Below, one piece after another: positions 17,426 through 27,274 of a stretch of 48,075 nt of DNA; the stretch's first letter is position 1, and each line of letters starts with the position of its first letter. The position numbers and the translations under genes were made by a program. The notes under the pieces are model-generated. The model saw only the letters and a list, made by a program, of their open reading frames with translations, had not been told where the DNA came from and did no database searches. The stretch comes from CAYRJA01 sp964424455 (GTDB lineage Bacteria > Bacteroidota > Bacteroidia > Chitinophagales > UBA10324): contig CAYRJA010000007.1 of the NCBI GenBank assembly GCA_964424455.1, positions 1 through 48,075 on the forward strand, read 5' to 3'.

Positions 17426-18238
17426 TTATACTATTGCTTTTCTGATTTTCAGAAGTTTCTGTAACAGTGGCTCTAACAAGTCAAGATGAAGCATATTAGC
17501 TCCATCTGATTTTGCCTGTGAAGGATCAGGATGAGTTTCAATAAACAATCCATCTGCTCCTACTGCAACTGCCGCTTTAGCTATTGTTTCAATTAGCTCA
17601 GGATTTCCACCTGTAACACCTGATGAAGTATTGGGTTGCTGTAATGAATGAGTGCAATCCATGACAGTCGGAACTCCAAAGGACTGCATGGCAGGGATAT
17701 TTCTGTAATCAACTATTAAATCACCATAGCCAAACGAGTTACCGCGATCTGTTACAAACACATTCTGATTGCCTGCATCTTTCACTTTATCAATAGCAAA
17801 CTTCATTGCTTCACCGGAAAGGAACTGACCTTTCTTAATATTTACTACTTTCCCTGTTTTAGCAGCAGCTACAAGCAAATCCGTCTGACGACATAAAAAG
17901 GCGGGAATCTGTAACACATCTGCATATTCTGCCGCCATAGCTGCTTCCCTGCTTTCATGAATATCTGTTACAATCGGAATATTAAACTCATCACCTGCCT
18001 TTTTCAGAATCTTTAACGCCTTTTCATCACCAATTCCTGTGAATGAGTCTATTCGTGAACGATTGGCTTTGCGATAAGAAGATTTAAAAACTAATGGTAT
18101 CTGTAACCGGTTTGAAATATCTTTAATTCTTTCAGCCGTTTTTATTATTAATGACTCGCTTTCTACTACGCAAGGACCTGCAATAAGAAAGAAATTTCCG
18201 GAGTCAGTATGTTTTAGTTTAGGGATTTTTGGAAGCAT
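17426..18238 (-). CDS. kdsA: 3-deoxy-8-phosphooctulonate (Kdo-8-P) synthase
   Basis: Condenses phosphoenolpyruvate with arabinose 5-phosphate to Kdo 8-phosphate for the LPS core. The family signatures are present: FFLIAGPCVVESE near the N-terminus, VFKSSYRKANRSR, GTDIHE-like VTDIHES, DVLQIPAFLCRQTDLL, KKGQFLSG, PTVMDCTHSLQQPN and GLFIETHPDPSQAKSDG. From ATG 18238 it has 270 residues (MLPKIPKLKHT), the usual length; an upstream in-frame ATG at 18268 would add ten residues and overlap the rarA stop by 11 nt. It is convergent with the giant surface protein, 14 bp away, and downstream of rarA on the same strand. Confidence 0.93.
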   Translation of the reverse strand: MLPKIPKLKHTDSGNFFLIAGPCVVESESLIIKTAERIKDISNRLQIPLVFKSSYRKANRSRIDSFTGIGDEKALKILKKAGDEFNIPIVTDIHESREAAMAAEYADVLQIPAFLCRQTDLLVAAAKTGKVVNIKKGQFLSGEAMKFAIDKVKDAGNQNVFVTDRGNSFGYGDLIVDYRNIPAMQSFGVPTVMDCTHSLQQPNTSSGVTGGNPELIETIAKAAVAVGADGLFIETHPDPSQAKSDGANMLHLDLLEPLLQKLLKIRKAIV

Positions 18239-18257
18239 GACAAGGCGAAAATAATTC

Positions 18258-19526
18258 TTAATATTCATACTTACTTTTCCATCTTGACTTCAGGAATTCA
18301 CGAATATCTTTTTCACGGGTATTATTTCCGGGTTCATAAAATCTTTCCCCACTGATTGACTCAGGTAAATATTCCAAGTCAACAAAATTTCCTTCATAAC
18401 TATGTGCATATTGGTAATCTTTTCCGTAGTTCAGATTTTTCATCAGCCGCGTAGGTGCATTACGCAGGTGCAGCGGCACAGGTAAATCACCCTTCTCTTT
18501 TATCTTACTCAACGCATTTTCTATTGCCATATAACTTGCATTGCTCTTTGGTGAAGTTGCCAGATAAATAGCGGTTTGTGATAAAATAATCCGGGACTCC
18601 GGATAACCGATTACATCCACTGCCTGAAAGCAACTATTAGCTAAAACCAAAGCAGTCGGGTTGGCATTTCCGATATCTTCTGATGCCAGAATCAACATTC
18701 TGCGTGCAATGAATTTTGGATCTTCTCCTCCTTCTATCATTCGTGCCAGCCAATATACTGCAGCATTCGGATCGCTGCCTCTCATTGATTTGATGAATGC
18801 AGAAATAATATCATAGTGCTGTTCTCCGCCTTTATCGTATAGTGCAATTTTTTGCTGTGCTGTTTTTATCACCAGTTCATCTGTTACAGTTACTTCATCA
18901 GTTCCTACCGAATTAACAACAAGCTCAAAAAGGTTTAATAACTTTCTCGCATCGCCACCTGAAAGACGAAGCAATGCATCATTTTCCTTAATAAGAATTT
19001 TCTTCTTCTTTAAGATTTCATCTTTATTAATTGCTGATTCCAGCATCTTCAGTAATTCCTCTTTTCCTAAATCTTTCAGAACATAAACCTGGCAACGGGA
19101 AAGCAATGCAGAGATAACTTCAAATGACGGATTCTCTGTAGTTGCTCCTATTAAAGTGATGATCCCTTTCTCTACAGCGCCCAGTAATGAATCCTGTTGT
19201 GATTTACTAAAGCGGTGAATTTCATCTATGAATAACACTGCTTTACTTTGTGCTTTTGCTTTATCAATTACTTCACGAATATCTTTCACACCTGAATTAA
19301 TTGCACTTAAAGTATAAAACGGAAGATTCAGTTTGTTCGCAATGATAAATGCAAGAGTTGTTTTGCCTACACCCGGCGGACCCCAAAATATCATAGACGG
19401 AATCTGACCGGTTTCAACTACACGGCGAAGGATTTTTCCTTCACCAACAAGATGTTCCTGACCTACAAATTCATCCAATGAATCCGGACGAACACGTTCA
19501 GCGAGAGGAATAGAGGAAGTCATCAA
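18258..19526 (-). CDS. rarA: Replication-associated recombination protein A (AAA+ ATPase)
   Basis: A 422-residue clamp-loader-like ATPase of the RarA/MgsA/WRNIP1 family, which acts at stalled replication forks. Walker A is GPPGVGKTT (49-57), Walker B VLFIDEIHR (97-105), sensor 1 GATTENPSF, followed by a lid and the tetramerisation region (SAFIKSMRGSDPNAAVYWLA; NAPTRLMKNLNYGKDYQYAH). The length is normal. The first two codons are both ATG, so the start may be 19526 or 19523. kdsA follows directly. Confidence 0.93.
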   Translation of the reverse strand: MMTSSIPLAERVRPDSLDEFVGQEHLVGEGKILRRVVETGQIPSMIFWGPPGVGKTTLAFIIANKLNLPFYTLSAINSGVKDIREVIDKAKAQSKAVLFIDEIHRFSKSQQDSLLGAVEKGIITLIGATTENPSFEVISALLSRCQVYVLKDLGKEELLKMLESAINKDEILKKKKILIKENDALLRLSGGDARKLLNLFELVVNSVGTDEVTVTDELVIKTAQQKIALYDKGGEQHYDIISAFIKSMRGSDPNAAVYWLARMIEGGEDPKFIARRMLILASEDIGNANPTALVLANSCFQAVDVIGYPESRIILSQTAIYLATSPKSNASYMAIENALSKIKEKGDLPVPLHLRNAPTRLMKNLNYGKDYQYAHSYEGNFVDLEYLPESISGERFYEPGNNTREKDIREFLKSRWKSKYEY

Positions 19527-19609
19527 CTAAAAGTAACTATTTTGCAACGCAATTTTAACACAAATCTTCTCTAAGTAATAAACTTTAAACGGCATCATAA
19601 GCAAAACCA

Positions 19610-20635
19610 ATGTATAAGAGTATATTGAAACCATGCTTCTTTCTTCTTAATCCGGAACGGGCACATTCCCTTGTGATGTGGATGATGAAGAATAGCATAG
19701 TTCGTGGAATTGTTCGTAGGATTTTTCATTTTGAAAACAAACAATTGGAGAAGAAAGTTATGGGACTAACCTTTCCTAATCCTATTGGTCTGGCAGCGGG
19801 TTTTGATAAAAATGCTTCTTATATAAAGGAAATAGAAGCATTAGGTTTTGGCTTCATTGAAATCGGAACTGTAACACCTTTGCCTCAACCGGGAAATGAC
19901 CAACCCCGATTATTCCGGTTGCCTGAAGATGAAGCATTGATTAACCGGATGGGATTTAACAATGTAGGCGCTGATGTAGTGGCGGCACGATTAAAAGCCA
20001 TAAGAAGTAACACTAAAATGATTATTGGTGTTAACATCGGCAAGAATAAAATCACACCGAACGAGAAGGCAATTAATGACTATGTAACTTGTTTTCAGAA
20101 ACTATTTGATGTTGCTGACTACTTTGCAGTAAATGTCAGTTCACCTAATACGCCTAACCTTCGTCAGTTACAGGACAAAAAACCATTGACAGGAATTTTA
20201 TCGAAACTTCAGGAATTGAATCATCAACACGAAAATCCAAAACCGGTTTTACTGAAAATTGCACCTGACCTGACTAACTCACAACTTGATGAAATCATTG
20301 AGATAGTGTTACAAACAAAAATTGCAGGAGTTATTGCCACTAACACCACTGTTTCAAGAGAAGGACTAACCAACAAATCTTTGGTTGATTCCATTGGAAC
20401 AGGCGGGCTAAGCGGCAAACCTGTTCGAAGCCGTTCTACCGAAGTTATCCGTTATATAGCAGAAAAATCAAACAAACAGTTTGTGATTATTGGAGTTGGC
20501 GGAATTCAGAATACACAGGATGCCAAAGAAAAATTAGATACAGGCGCTGACCTGTTACAGATATATACCGGACTGATATACGAAGGACCGGGTATCGCAA
20601 AGAATATTAATAAGGGTCTTCTAAAAGAATTGTAA
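19610..20635 (+). CDS. pyrD: Dihydroorotate dehydrogenase (quinone), class 2
   Basis: 341 residues. Oxidises dihydroorotate to orotate in pyrimidine synthesis and passes electrons to quinone at the inner membrane. The N-terminal amphipathic helical extension (MYKSILKPCFFLLNPERAHS) marks class 2. Also seen: GLAAGFDKNA, GFGFIEIGTVTP, RLFRLPEDEALINRMGFNN, VNVSSPNTPNLR with the catalytic Ser of class 2, and the FMN phosphate site VGVGGI near the C-terminus. It diverges from rarA and converges on the DUF4159 gene. Four dispersed words lie in or just after it (19870, 20307, 20553, 20644). Confidence 0.95.
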   Translation: MYKSILKPCFFLLNPERAHSLVMWMMKNSIVRGIVRRIFHFENKQLEKKVMGLTFPNPIGLAAGFDKNASYIKEIEALGFGFIEIGTVTPLPQPGNDQPRLFRLPEDEALINRMGFNNVGADVVAARLKAIRSNTKMIIGVNIGKNKITPNEKAINDYVTCFQKLFDVADYFAVNVSSPNTPNLRQLQDKKPLTGILSKLQELNHQHENPKPVLLKIAPDLTNSQLDEIIEIVLQTKIAGVIATNTTVSREGLTNKSLVDSIGTGGLSGKPVRSRSTEVIRYIAEKSNKQFVIIGVGGIQNTQDAKEKLDTGADLLQIYTGLIYEGPGIAKNINKGLLKEL

Positions 20636-20676
20636 ACGCTTACTGTAACAAAGAAACCTGTTACTTCAATATTTAC

Positions 20677-21339
20677 TTATTCAGGATATTGACTGAATAC
20701 ATACTGAATAATATTCGCTCCCATTTGCAGCGCTTTCAGTCGTATAGCTTCAGAATCATTATGAACATCATCCCACCCATCGCCTAAATCACATTCGTGT
20801 TCATAAAAACACACTAAACGTCCGTCATAAATCAATCCAAATCCCTGAGCAGGTTTGTCTGCATCATGTTCATGAATTTTAGGAAGTCCGTTCGGGAATG
20901 AATATTTCTGATGATAAATAGGGTGAGAGAATGGCAACTCCACAAAATCCAGTTCGGGGAAAATCTTTTTCATCGCGGGTCTGACAAACGGGTCAAGCCC
21001 GTAATCATCATTGATGATAAGAAAACCGCCACCTGATAAATAGTTTCTCATATTCTGCGCTTCGTCATTATTGAAAACAAAATTGCCATGACCGGTCATA
21101 TAGACAAACGGATAATTAAAAATATCCGTACTGCCCGGTTCAACTATTGTATATTCCTCACTGATATTTGTTCCTATATTCTGATTACAAAACCTTGCCA
21201 GATTACGCAATGAGTGAACATCGTTGTACCAGTCACCGCCGCCACTGTATTTCAGCAACGCAAGTTTAATGGTTGGCGGTGCAAATGAATAATTAATGCT
21301 TCCACAAGCAATTAGTAACAGTAGCGCTATCTTCCTCAT
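20677..21339 (-). CDS. Exported DUF4159-type protein
   Basis: 220 residues with a signal peptide (MRKIALLLLIACGSINYSFA). The body matches the DUF4159 domain: LKYSGGGDWYNDVHSLRNLA, YPFVYMTGHGNF, LRNYLSGGGFLIINDDYG-like, and FSHPIYHQKY. The fold is flavodoxin/glutamine-amidotransferase-like, and the function of the family is not established. It is last in a minus-strand run after pckA, rsmE and a helical protein. Cys12 lies in a weak lipobox context (LLIAC), so a lipoprotein is possible. Confidence 0.75.
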   Translation of the reverse strand: MRKIALLLLIACGSINYSFAPPTIKLALLKYSGGGDWYNDVHSLRNLARFCNQNIGTNISEEYTIVEPGSTDIFNYPFVYMTGHGNFVFNNDEAQNMRNYLSGGGFLIINDDYGLDPFVRPAMKKIFPELDFVELPFSHPIYHQKYSFPNGLPKIHEHDADKPAQGFGLIYDGRLVCFYEHECDLGDGWDDVHNDSEAIRLKALQMGANIIQYVFSQYPE

Positions 21340-21399
21340 AATATTGAGAACAAAAGAAACGAATATTTATTATGCAGCGAAAAGAATTTGTATATACAA

Positions 21400-22815
21400 T
21401 CAAATCAACTTCCTTTCTCTGATTCTTGCAGCATTAATAAATAGTTCTATAATTATATTATTCTTTTTTTGAAGAAGGGTTGTTAATTCTTTTTCAAACT
21501 CTGCTAACTGGATTTCTTTATTAATAAACTTTTCAAAAATCAATACTAAATTATTTATTTGTATAGAAATACTCAGAATACCCATTCGCTTTGATTTGCC
21601 TCTGATGAATTGCCTGAACCGCTTCATTTGGGTAATGGCAAATTCATCGTCGCCGCGCTGATAGAAACATATAATTTCAATAATTCGAATGGTGTATTCA
21701 AAGAGGAAAAACTCTTTTCTGTCGGTTATTTCCCAAAACTGATTTATATATGTAATTGCTTTATCCGGATTATTTTCCAGCAAATAATACATGGCATTTC
21801 CGACACTTGATAAAACAATGCTGTCATTATCAAAAGCTATAATGCTTTTGTTTAAGTAACGTTCAAGCACCCGCTTAGCTTCATTTCTATCTGTCAATAA
21901 CAGTGAAATAACATATCGGTAATTAATATTAGGATAGGAAGAAAAAGCATTCTGCATTTCCGTTTCCATTTGTTTGAATAAATTATTTGACTTCCGGAGG
22001 TTACCTATCATCAATTGATTGTATGCACGGTAAAAGGAAACAGCAAGATATTCATCAATAGTATGTGAGCCGCTGAATGAAGAGTATGCTTTTACAACCT
22101 TTTCAAATCTGTTTTGAAGTTCTTCATAGTTAGCTTTATAATAAAAATCCAATACAAGATATAGTGCTTCCGTTAAAGCAATAAGACGCGGAGTGTTAAA
22201 CCGTACTGTTTCTTTTTCTACCGATTTAATCTCTTCATAAAATCTGATATAATTATTTTCAACTATCTCGAACCGGTAATAGGATTTTACTATCAGTATA
22301 AAAATCTTATTGAGTTTGATGATGCCTGCAAGAACGGACTTATCCTGTTTGTCATAAACCGACAAAAATTCATTCAGGTACTCGTTCACTTTTTTTTCTT
22401 CAAAAAGACTATAAGGCAAGCGCAGGTATCCCATAATACACTCCAGATATATTTCTGCTTTCTCCCGTTTGGAAATCTTTCTCTTCTTCGTTTGGCGAAT
22501 CAAAGACTCTGACTCACGGATAAATATTTCACGAAGACGATGAGTACTTAAGAAGTTAAGCAATTTCATCCCGCCTTCAGGAGAAAGGGAAGCTAAGCAT
22601 TTACTGAAAAGTACAGACCGCATTTTCCGCAATGCACCTTCATCAATATTAAATTTCTTTTTTATGAACTCTTTATCCAGAATTCCCTGCTTTCGGTTTT
22701 CTATCAATACAGACAGGTAGCTGCTGATTTTTGTTGAGCCGGTACTTATTGGTTGAAGCAGTTCAAGTTCCGGTTCATTTAGTGAATATAGCAGTTGTTC
22801 AAGATAATATTTCAT
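21400..22815 (-). CDS. Helical repeat protein of unknown function, paralogue of the gene at 25627
   Basis: 471 residues, nearly all helical by composition, rich in Lys/Glu/Leu/Tyr, without signal peptide or membrane segment. It resembles TPR-like alpha-solenoids (AFSSYPNINYRYVISLLLTD; NNPDKAITYINQFWEI), but no canonical repeat stands out. It is colinear with the 473-residue product of 25627-27048: MKYYLEQL/MKQYLENL at the start, then RKMRSVLFSKCLASLSPEGG against RKMKSVLLVKCYNALAPEGS, LRLPYSL against HRLPYSL, and matching C-termini. Its ATG lies inside the rsmE 3' end (17-nt overlap), implying coupled translation. The function is unknown; a cytoplasmic scaffold or regulatory role is only a guess. 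Confidence 0.75.
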   Translation of the reverse strand: MKYYLEQLLYSLNEPELELLQPISTGSTKISSYLSVLIENRKQGILDKEFIKKKFNIDEGALRKMRSVLFSKCLASLSPEGGMKLLNFLSTHRLREIFIRESESLIRQTKKRKISKREKAEIYLECIMGYLRLPYSLFEEKKVNEYLNEFLSVYDKQDKSVLAGIIKLNKIFILIVKSYYRFEIVENNYIRFYEEIKSVEKETVRFNTPRLIALTEALYLVLDFYYKANYEELQNRFEKVVKAYSSFSGSHTIDEYLAVSFYRAYNQLMIGNLRKSNNLFKQMETEMQNAFSSYPNINYRYVISLLLTDRNEAKRVLERYLNKSIIAFDNDSIVLSSVGNAMYYLLENNPDKAITYINQFWEITDRKEFFLFEYTIRIIEIICFYQRGDDEFAITQMKRFRQFIRGKSKRMGILSISIQINNLVLIFEKFINKEIQLAEFEKELTTLLQKKNNIIIELFINAARIRERKLI

Positions 22816-23533
22816 TTAGTGTTACAATATTATTCAATAAGTTAACAGTATAACATGCTGCAATTCCCGCTGTTTCCGTTCGCAGTCTTGATTCTCCAAG
22901 GATTACCTGCTGAAAATTACATTGCACTGCTCTGTCTATTTCTTTTTGAGAAAAATCTCCTTCCGGTCCAATTAAAATCAATGTCTTTCCTCCTCTGTTG
23001 CAAACCGAACTCAAATGTATTTTATTTTCTTTACTAAGATGGCAAATTAGTTTTTGAGATGGCTTGGATTTCTGTTTATCAATAAAACTATAAAAATCAG
23101 TCGGCTCATTCAGTTTAGGCAGAAATGCTTTAAGTGATTGCTTCATCGCACTAATGAGAATATTATTAAGCCGCTCTGTATTAAGTTTTCTTCTTTCAGA
23201 ATGTTCGCAAATAAGCGGAGTGATTGTATCAATGCCTATTTCTGTTGCTTTCTCCATAAACCATTCAAACCGTTCAATACTTTTAGTGGGAGCAATGGCT
23301 ATGTGCAGGGAATAATCCCGTATCCCATAATTTTTCTGTTGATTTAAAATATTGAAAGTACAGTGTGACTTATGTGCATGCGTTATTACAACTTCATACA
23401 ATCCGCCAACGCCATCAATGACATGAATAATGTCTCCTTCTCTATGACGAAGTACTTTTATACAATGGTAAGAATCCTGTTCAGATAAAGTAAATTGCTG
23501 TAACAGGTTTTCGGGCGTATAATAAAACTCCAT
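22799..23533 (-). CDS. rsmE: 16S rRNA (uracil1498-N3)-methyltransferase
   Basis: 244 residues from ATG 23533 (MEFYYTPENLL, the usual RsmE start; an in-frame ATG at 23548 adds five residues). It methylates U1498 of 16S rRNA in the 30S subunit. An N-terminal PUA-like domain (HCIKVLRHREGD) is followed by a SPOUT methyltransferase with the trefoil-knot motifs LILIGPEGDFSQKEI and VILGESRLRTETAGIAA. It follows pckA (53 bp gap) and overlaps the helical protein gene. Confidence 0.93.
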   Translation of the reverse strand: MEFYYTPENLLQQFTLSEQDSYHCIKVLRHREGDIIHVIDGVGGLYEVVITHAHKSHCTFNILNQQKNYGIRDYSLHIAIAPTKSIERFEWFMEKATEIGIDTITPLICEHSERRKLNTERLNNILISAMKQSLKAFLPKLNEPTDFYSFIDKQKSKPSQKLICHLSKENKIHLSSVCNRGGKTLILIGPEGDFSQKEIDRAVQCNFQQVILGESRLRTETAGIAACYTVNLLNNIVTLNEILS

Positions 23534-23586
23534 AGGATCGGAATACAAACTATTCTGAAACTATCCGTTTGCAGTCAGTAACTACT

Positions 23587-25200
23587 CTAAGCGTTCACTA
23601 TAACTTTCGGAGCTGCATTCAGTGTTTCTTCGCTGGCATGCTCAGCAAACTTTCCAAAGTTTTTGATAAACTGTTTTGCCAACTCGTTTGCCTTTTCATC
23701 ATAAGCATTTTTATCTGCCCATGTGTTGCGGGGATTCAACACTTCATTAGGTACATTTGGAACTGACAGCGGAAAAGTTAATCCAAACACCGGATGTGTT
23801 TCATACTTTGCCTTTTCCAAATCACCTTTCAACGCTTCGGTTATCATAGCTCGGGTATAAGACAGTTTCATACGAGAACCAACTCCGTAAGCGCCTCCGG
23901 TCCAGCCGGTATTAACAAGCCACACATTTACATTATACTTCTTCATTCTTTCTGCCAACATCTGTGCATAACGGTTAGGATCTAATGGAAGAAAAGGAGC
24001 GCCAAAGCAAGTTGAGAAAGTAGTTTTTGGTTCAGTGATACCTGCTTCTGTTCCGGCAACTTTAGCAGTGTAGCCGCTTAAAAACCAGTACATCGCCTGA
24101 CCGGGAGTCAGTTTACTGATTGGTGGAAGAACGCCAAAAGCATCGCAAGTAAGGAAGAAAATATTTTTAGGAGTTCCGCCAACAGATGGAATCACTGCAT
24201 TGTCAATAAAGTTAAGCGGATATGAAACTCTGGTATTTTCTGTTCTCTTTGTATTTGTGTAATCTACTGTTCTTGTACCCGGAAAGAAATTAATATTTTC
24301 CAGTAGCGCACCGAATTTAACAGCACGGAAAATCTGTGGCTCTTTTTCTTCAGTCAGGTCAACACACTTAGCATAACATCCTCCCTCAAAATTGAAAACT
24401 CCGTCATCAGCCCATCCGTGTTCATCATCACCGATTAACCCGCGATGTGGATCAGCAGATAAAGTTGTTTTTCCGGTACCGCTTAACCCGAAGAATACGG
24501 CAGTATCACCCTTCTCACCAATGTTAGCTGAGCAGTGCATGGAAAGAACATTCTTCTCAACAGGTAACTCGTAATTTAATACAGTAAATATTCCTTTCTT
24601 GATTTCACCTGTGTAAGCGCTTCCACCGATAATGATAACTTTCTTAGTAAAATTCAGAATCGCAAAATTATGCTGCCGTGTACCATCACTTTTTGAATCC
24701 GATAGAAATCCCGGCGCATGAATCACAAGCCAGTCGTGTTTAAACGATTTCAGTTCGTCCAAAGCAGGTCGGATAAACATATTACCGGCAAACATTGCTG
24801 CCCATGGTAATTCGGAAACTACGCGTACATTGATTTGATATTTCTTATTTGCACACGCATACGCTTCTTTAATATACACTTCTTTACCTCCGAGATACTC
24901 TGTAATTTTTTTATAGAGGTTGTCAAAGCATTTTTCATCAATCGGCTGGTTCACATCGCCCCATAATATTGTGTTTACTGTTTTTGCATCCTTGACTATG
25001 AATTTATCTTTAGGAGCACGACCTGTAAACTCACCTGTATCTATTGCAAGCGCTCCGGTGTCGGAAAAAATACCAAGTCCGAGTTGAACAGTTTTTTCTA
25101 TCAACTCTGCCTGAGAAAGATTCCAGTATGCACTCTTCACATTTCCAAGATTGATTGAAGAGAGATTCGTTTGAGGATTTTTAACTCCGAATTCGTTCAT
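23587..25200 (-). CDS. pckA: Phosphoenolpyruvate carboxykinase (ATP)
   Basis: 537 residues, normal length. Interconverts oxaloacetate plus ATP with PEP, CO2 and ADP in gluconeogenesis. Signatures: TGEFTGRAPKDKF (about 55-67), GGSAYTGEIKKG (192-203), the P-loop GLSGTGKTT (238-246) followed by DPHRGLIGDDEHGW with the metal-binding Asp, and a C-terminal RMKLSYTRAMI. No dispersed TGTAACA word falls in this 1.6-kb gene, although it looks otherwise native. It heads the run pckA-rsmE-helical protein-DUF4159. Confidence 0.96.
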   Translation of the reverse strand: MNEFGVKNPQTNLSSINLGNVKSAYWNLSQAELIEKTVQLGLGIFSDTGALAIDTGEFTGRAPKDKFIVKDAKTVNTILWGDVNQPIDEKCFDNLYKKITEYLGGKEVYIKEAYACANKKYQINVRVVSELPWAAMFAGNMFIRPALDELKSFKHDWLVIHAPGFLSDSKSDGTRQHNFAILNFTKKVIIIGGSAYTGEIKKGIFTVLNYELPVEKNVLSMHCSANIGEKGDTAVFFGLSGTGKTTLSADPHRGLIGDDEHGWADDGVFNFEGGCYAKCVDLTEEKEPQIFRAVKFGALLENINFFPGTRTVDYTNTKRTENTRVSYPLNFIDNAVIPSVGGTPKNIFFLTCDAFGVLPPISKLTPGQAMYWFLSGYTAKVAGTEAGITEPKTTFSTCFGAPFLPLDPNRYAQMLAERMKKYNVNVWLVNTGWTGGAYGVGSRMKLSYTRAMITEALKGDLEKAKYETHPVFGLTFPLSVPNVPNEVLNPRNTWADKNAYDEKANELAKQFIKNFGKFAEHASEETLNAAPKVIVNA

Positions 25201-25626
25201 TAGTAAAATTTTAGAGAGGTCAAATATAGTGGTTAAGATTAAACCAAGGTTATATCTGTATCAACAGTTAAGAGTTTATGAGCGATACTGTGTTTGATTA
25301 ATTTTTGCCACAAATCACCTTTAAGTTTTAAAAGATACAAAAATTCATATTAGAGAGAAGTCTGTAAGTAAGTTATATGGCTGATATCTGCTGTCAGAAG
25401 CTATTCAGTAAACAAACCCGTTTTAGTCTGTCAGTTTATTTTTCTGACGGAATTTTGAAAAAAATCTATATACAGGAGAATATCTTCACATCTATTCTTC
25501 AGGAAATAATTCGATATTCGAGTGTTTTTTTAATAAATATTTAATATTAGTTGTGAATTGCGGTAACAAATTTGTATTTTTCGGAAATTATACCTTCTTG
25601 ATCTTAATTATAAGTTATTTGTAACT
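25201..25626. other. Divergent intergenic region of pckA and the helical protein gene
   Basis: 426 bp between divergent genes. A -7 box for pckA is seen at 25228-25221 (minus strand). A small hairpin GTCAG/CTGAC lies around 25430-25455. Nothing else is recognised; the region is very AT-rich. Confidence 0.45.
25221..25228 (-). promoter_or_regulatory. pckA promoter -7 box
   Basis: TATATTTG on the minus strand matches TAnnTTTG, 20 bp upstream of the pckA ATG; a TTGG lies near the -33 position with a shorter than usual spacer. Confidence 0.5.
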
Positions 25627-27048
25627 ATGAAGCAATATCTGGAGAATCTGATAAGGGTTGTAAACGATGAGGACTGGGAGAAACTCAAAAAAATTGAGTT
25701 AAAGACCTCAAAACTGAAAGATATGCTCCATATCTTACTTGATAACAGAATCAAAGGATTTCCATCCAACCATCAAATTCAGGATCAGCTAAAGATTGAC
25801 GATAAACTTCATCGTAAAATGAAATCTGTTCTATTAGTGAAATGCTATAATGCGCTTGCACCCGAAGGAAGTATAAAGCTACTCGATTTACTTAGCCGCT
25901 ATCGCCTGTATCACCATTTTATTCGTGAATTAGAAAAGCAGGAAAAAACTATCAACGAAAATACATTGAATGAGCGACATCAATTTTATGAGTTTGCTTT
26001 TCAGGGACTGCATCGTCTTCCTTACAGTTTGACAAATATTGACCAGCTAAAAAAATACGGTGATAAATATTTAAAAAATGTTGTTAACAAAGAGTTGTAT
26101 GAGCAAACACTGATTATTCAGCTTAAAATTCTCACTTATAAAGTATTAAAGCAGTTTTTCAGAATGCAGAAAGCTGAACATTCAGATTATTTATTCAGGG
26201 AACTGCTCGAAATCCGTAATTCCATAGATAAAAAATCTACTGTAACACTTGAAGCGCTTTATCATTTAGCTGCCGGAATGTTTTATTATTACACAAAAGC
26301 GGATTACAACCAATCGCTCAGCCACCTTCTTCATACAAAAAAAATATTAACTAAGGAAACTACCGGACTAAAGTATGAAGAGCGAGAGTCCGTAGAAGTT
26401 TTTATCGCATTGACCTATTACCAGACCGGAAAATTCACTGAAGCGTTAAACATTTTATTAGAAACCGAAAAGACTTTCCCTACCATTTTAAAAACACAAA
26501 CGCACGTGATTAACCGGATGATTGAGTTGCATTTGATTCATGAAAACCTGAAGGAGGCAAAGACTCTGCTTGATAATAAAATGAAACGATTCCTTGATAT
26601 TACGGAAAATGACTCAGCAGCGTTGGCTTCTGTTTCATATATGAAATATTATTTGCTGAAAGACGATCTTAATAATGCATTTGTTTATTTAACCAAGTCC
26701 AGAGAATTTCTGAACAAAAAATCTTTTGTGAACCATGAAATTGAAGTCAGAATATTAGAAATAATATATTTCATGTATAATGATGATTTTGCCTTTGCTG
26801 CCATCTTAACAAAACGGGGAATAAAATTTCTTAATGAAAAAACGAACAGAATTAAGATAAAACTTAATTTGGAGAAGTTTAAAGTATTACTGGAGATTTG
26901 TAGAGTTACTGACAGAAATAATCCTCCGGAACAAAAAATTCTTGATGACATTAATCAAAAATTTAAGGGTTACAGCTACCTGATAGGAAAGTTAATATTA
27001 AAAGGATATAGAATGAAATTGAAGAAAATTGAATCAGAAAATTTTTAG
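25627..27048 (+). CDS. Helical repeat protein of unknown function, paralogue of the gene at 21400
   Basis: 473 residues, highly helical and charged, no signal peptide, and similar in length and order of blocks to the 471-residue product of 21400-22815. Shared landmarks are the N-terminus MKQYLENLIRVVN, RKMKSVLLVKCYNALAPEGS followed by KLL, a HHFIREL helix, RLPYSLTN, and ITENDSAALASVSYMKYYLL against IAFDNDSIVLSSVGNAMYYL. Segments such as ALTYYQTGKFTEALNILLET look like TPR units. The two copies flank pckA and rsmE on opposite strands. The family is unrecognised; protein-protein interaction is the only supported inference. Confidence 0.75.
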   Translation: MKQYLENLIRVVNDEDWEKLKKIELKTSKLKDMLHILLDNRIKGFPSNHQIQDQLKIDDKLHRKMKSVLLVKCYNALAPEGSIKLLDLLSRYRLYHHFIRELEKQEKTINENTLNERHQFYEFAFQGLHRLPYSLTNIDQLKKYGDKYLKNVVNKELYEQTLIIQLKILTYKVLKQFFRMQKAEHSDYLFRELLEIRNSIDKKSTVTLEALYHLAAGMFYYYTKADYNQSLSHLLHTKKILTKETTGLKYEERESVEVFIALTYYQTGKFTEALNILLETEKTFPTILKTQTHVINRMIELHLIHENLKEAKTLLDNKMKRFLDITENDSAALASVSYMKYYLLKDDLNNAFVYLTKSREFLNKKSFVNHEIEVRILEIIYFMYNDDFAFAAILTKRGIKFLNEKTNRIKIKLNLEKFKVLLEICRVTDRNNPPEQKILDDINQKFKGYSYLIGKLILKGYRMKLKKIESENF

Positions 27049-27274
27049 AATATCCCGTTTCTGTTTAGAAGGTAAAAGCAGGTATAATTAAGAATTGCTG
27101 GTTATTGAAAAACTGAAAATCAAAATCTCTATATAATTATTGGACAGTTAAAATGTATTATTGCACCCGATTTATACAATCAAATCTCTTTTTTGTTAAA
27201 TGCTATTTTTAATATTGTGGCTATTACGATCAGAAAAGATGAGTATTCATTGTTTCAAAGAAATAATTTGATTA

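Noticed and set aside
25201..25626. tRNA or small RNA gene in the largest divergent gap
   Set aside because: No cloverleaf, no GTTCnAnnC-like T-loop and no strong terminator; it is only an AT-rich promoter region.
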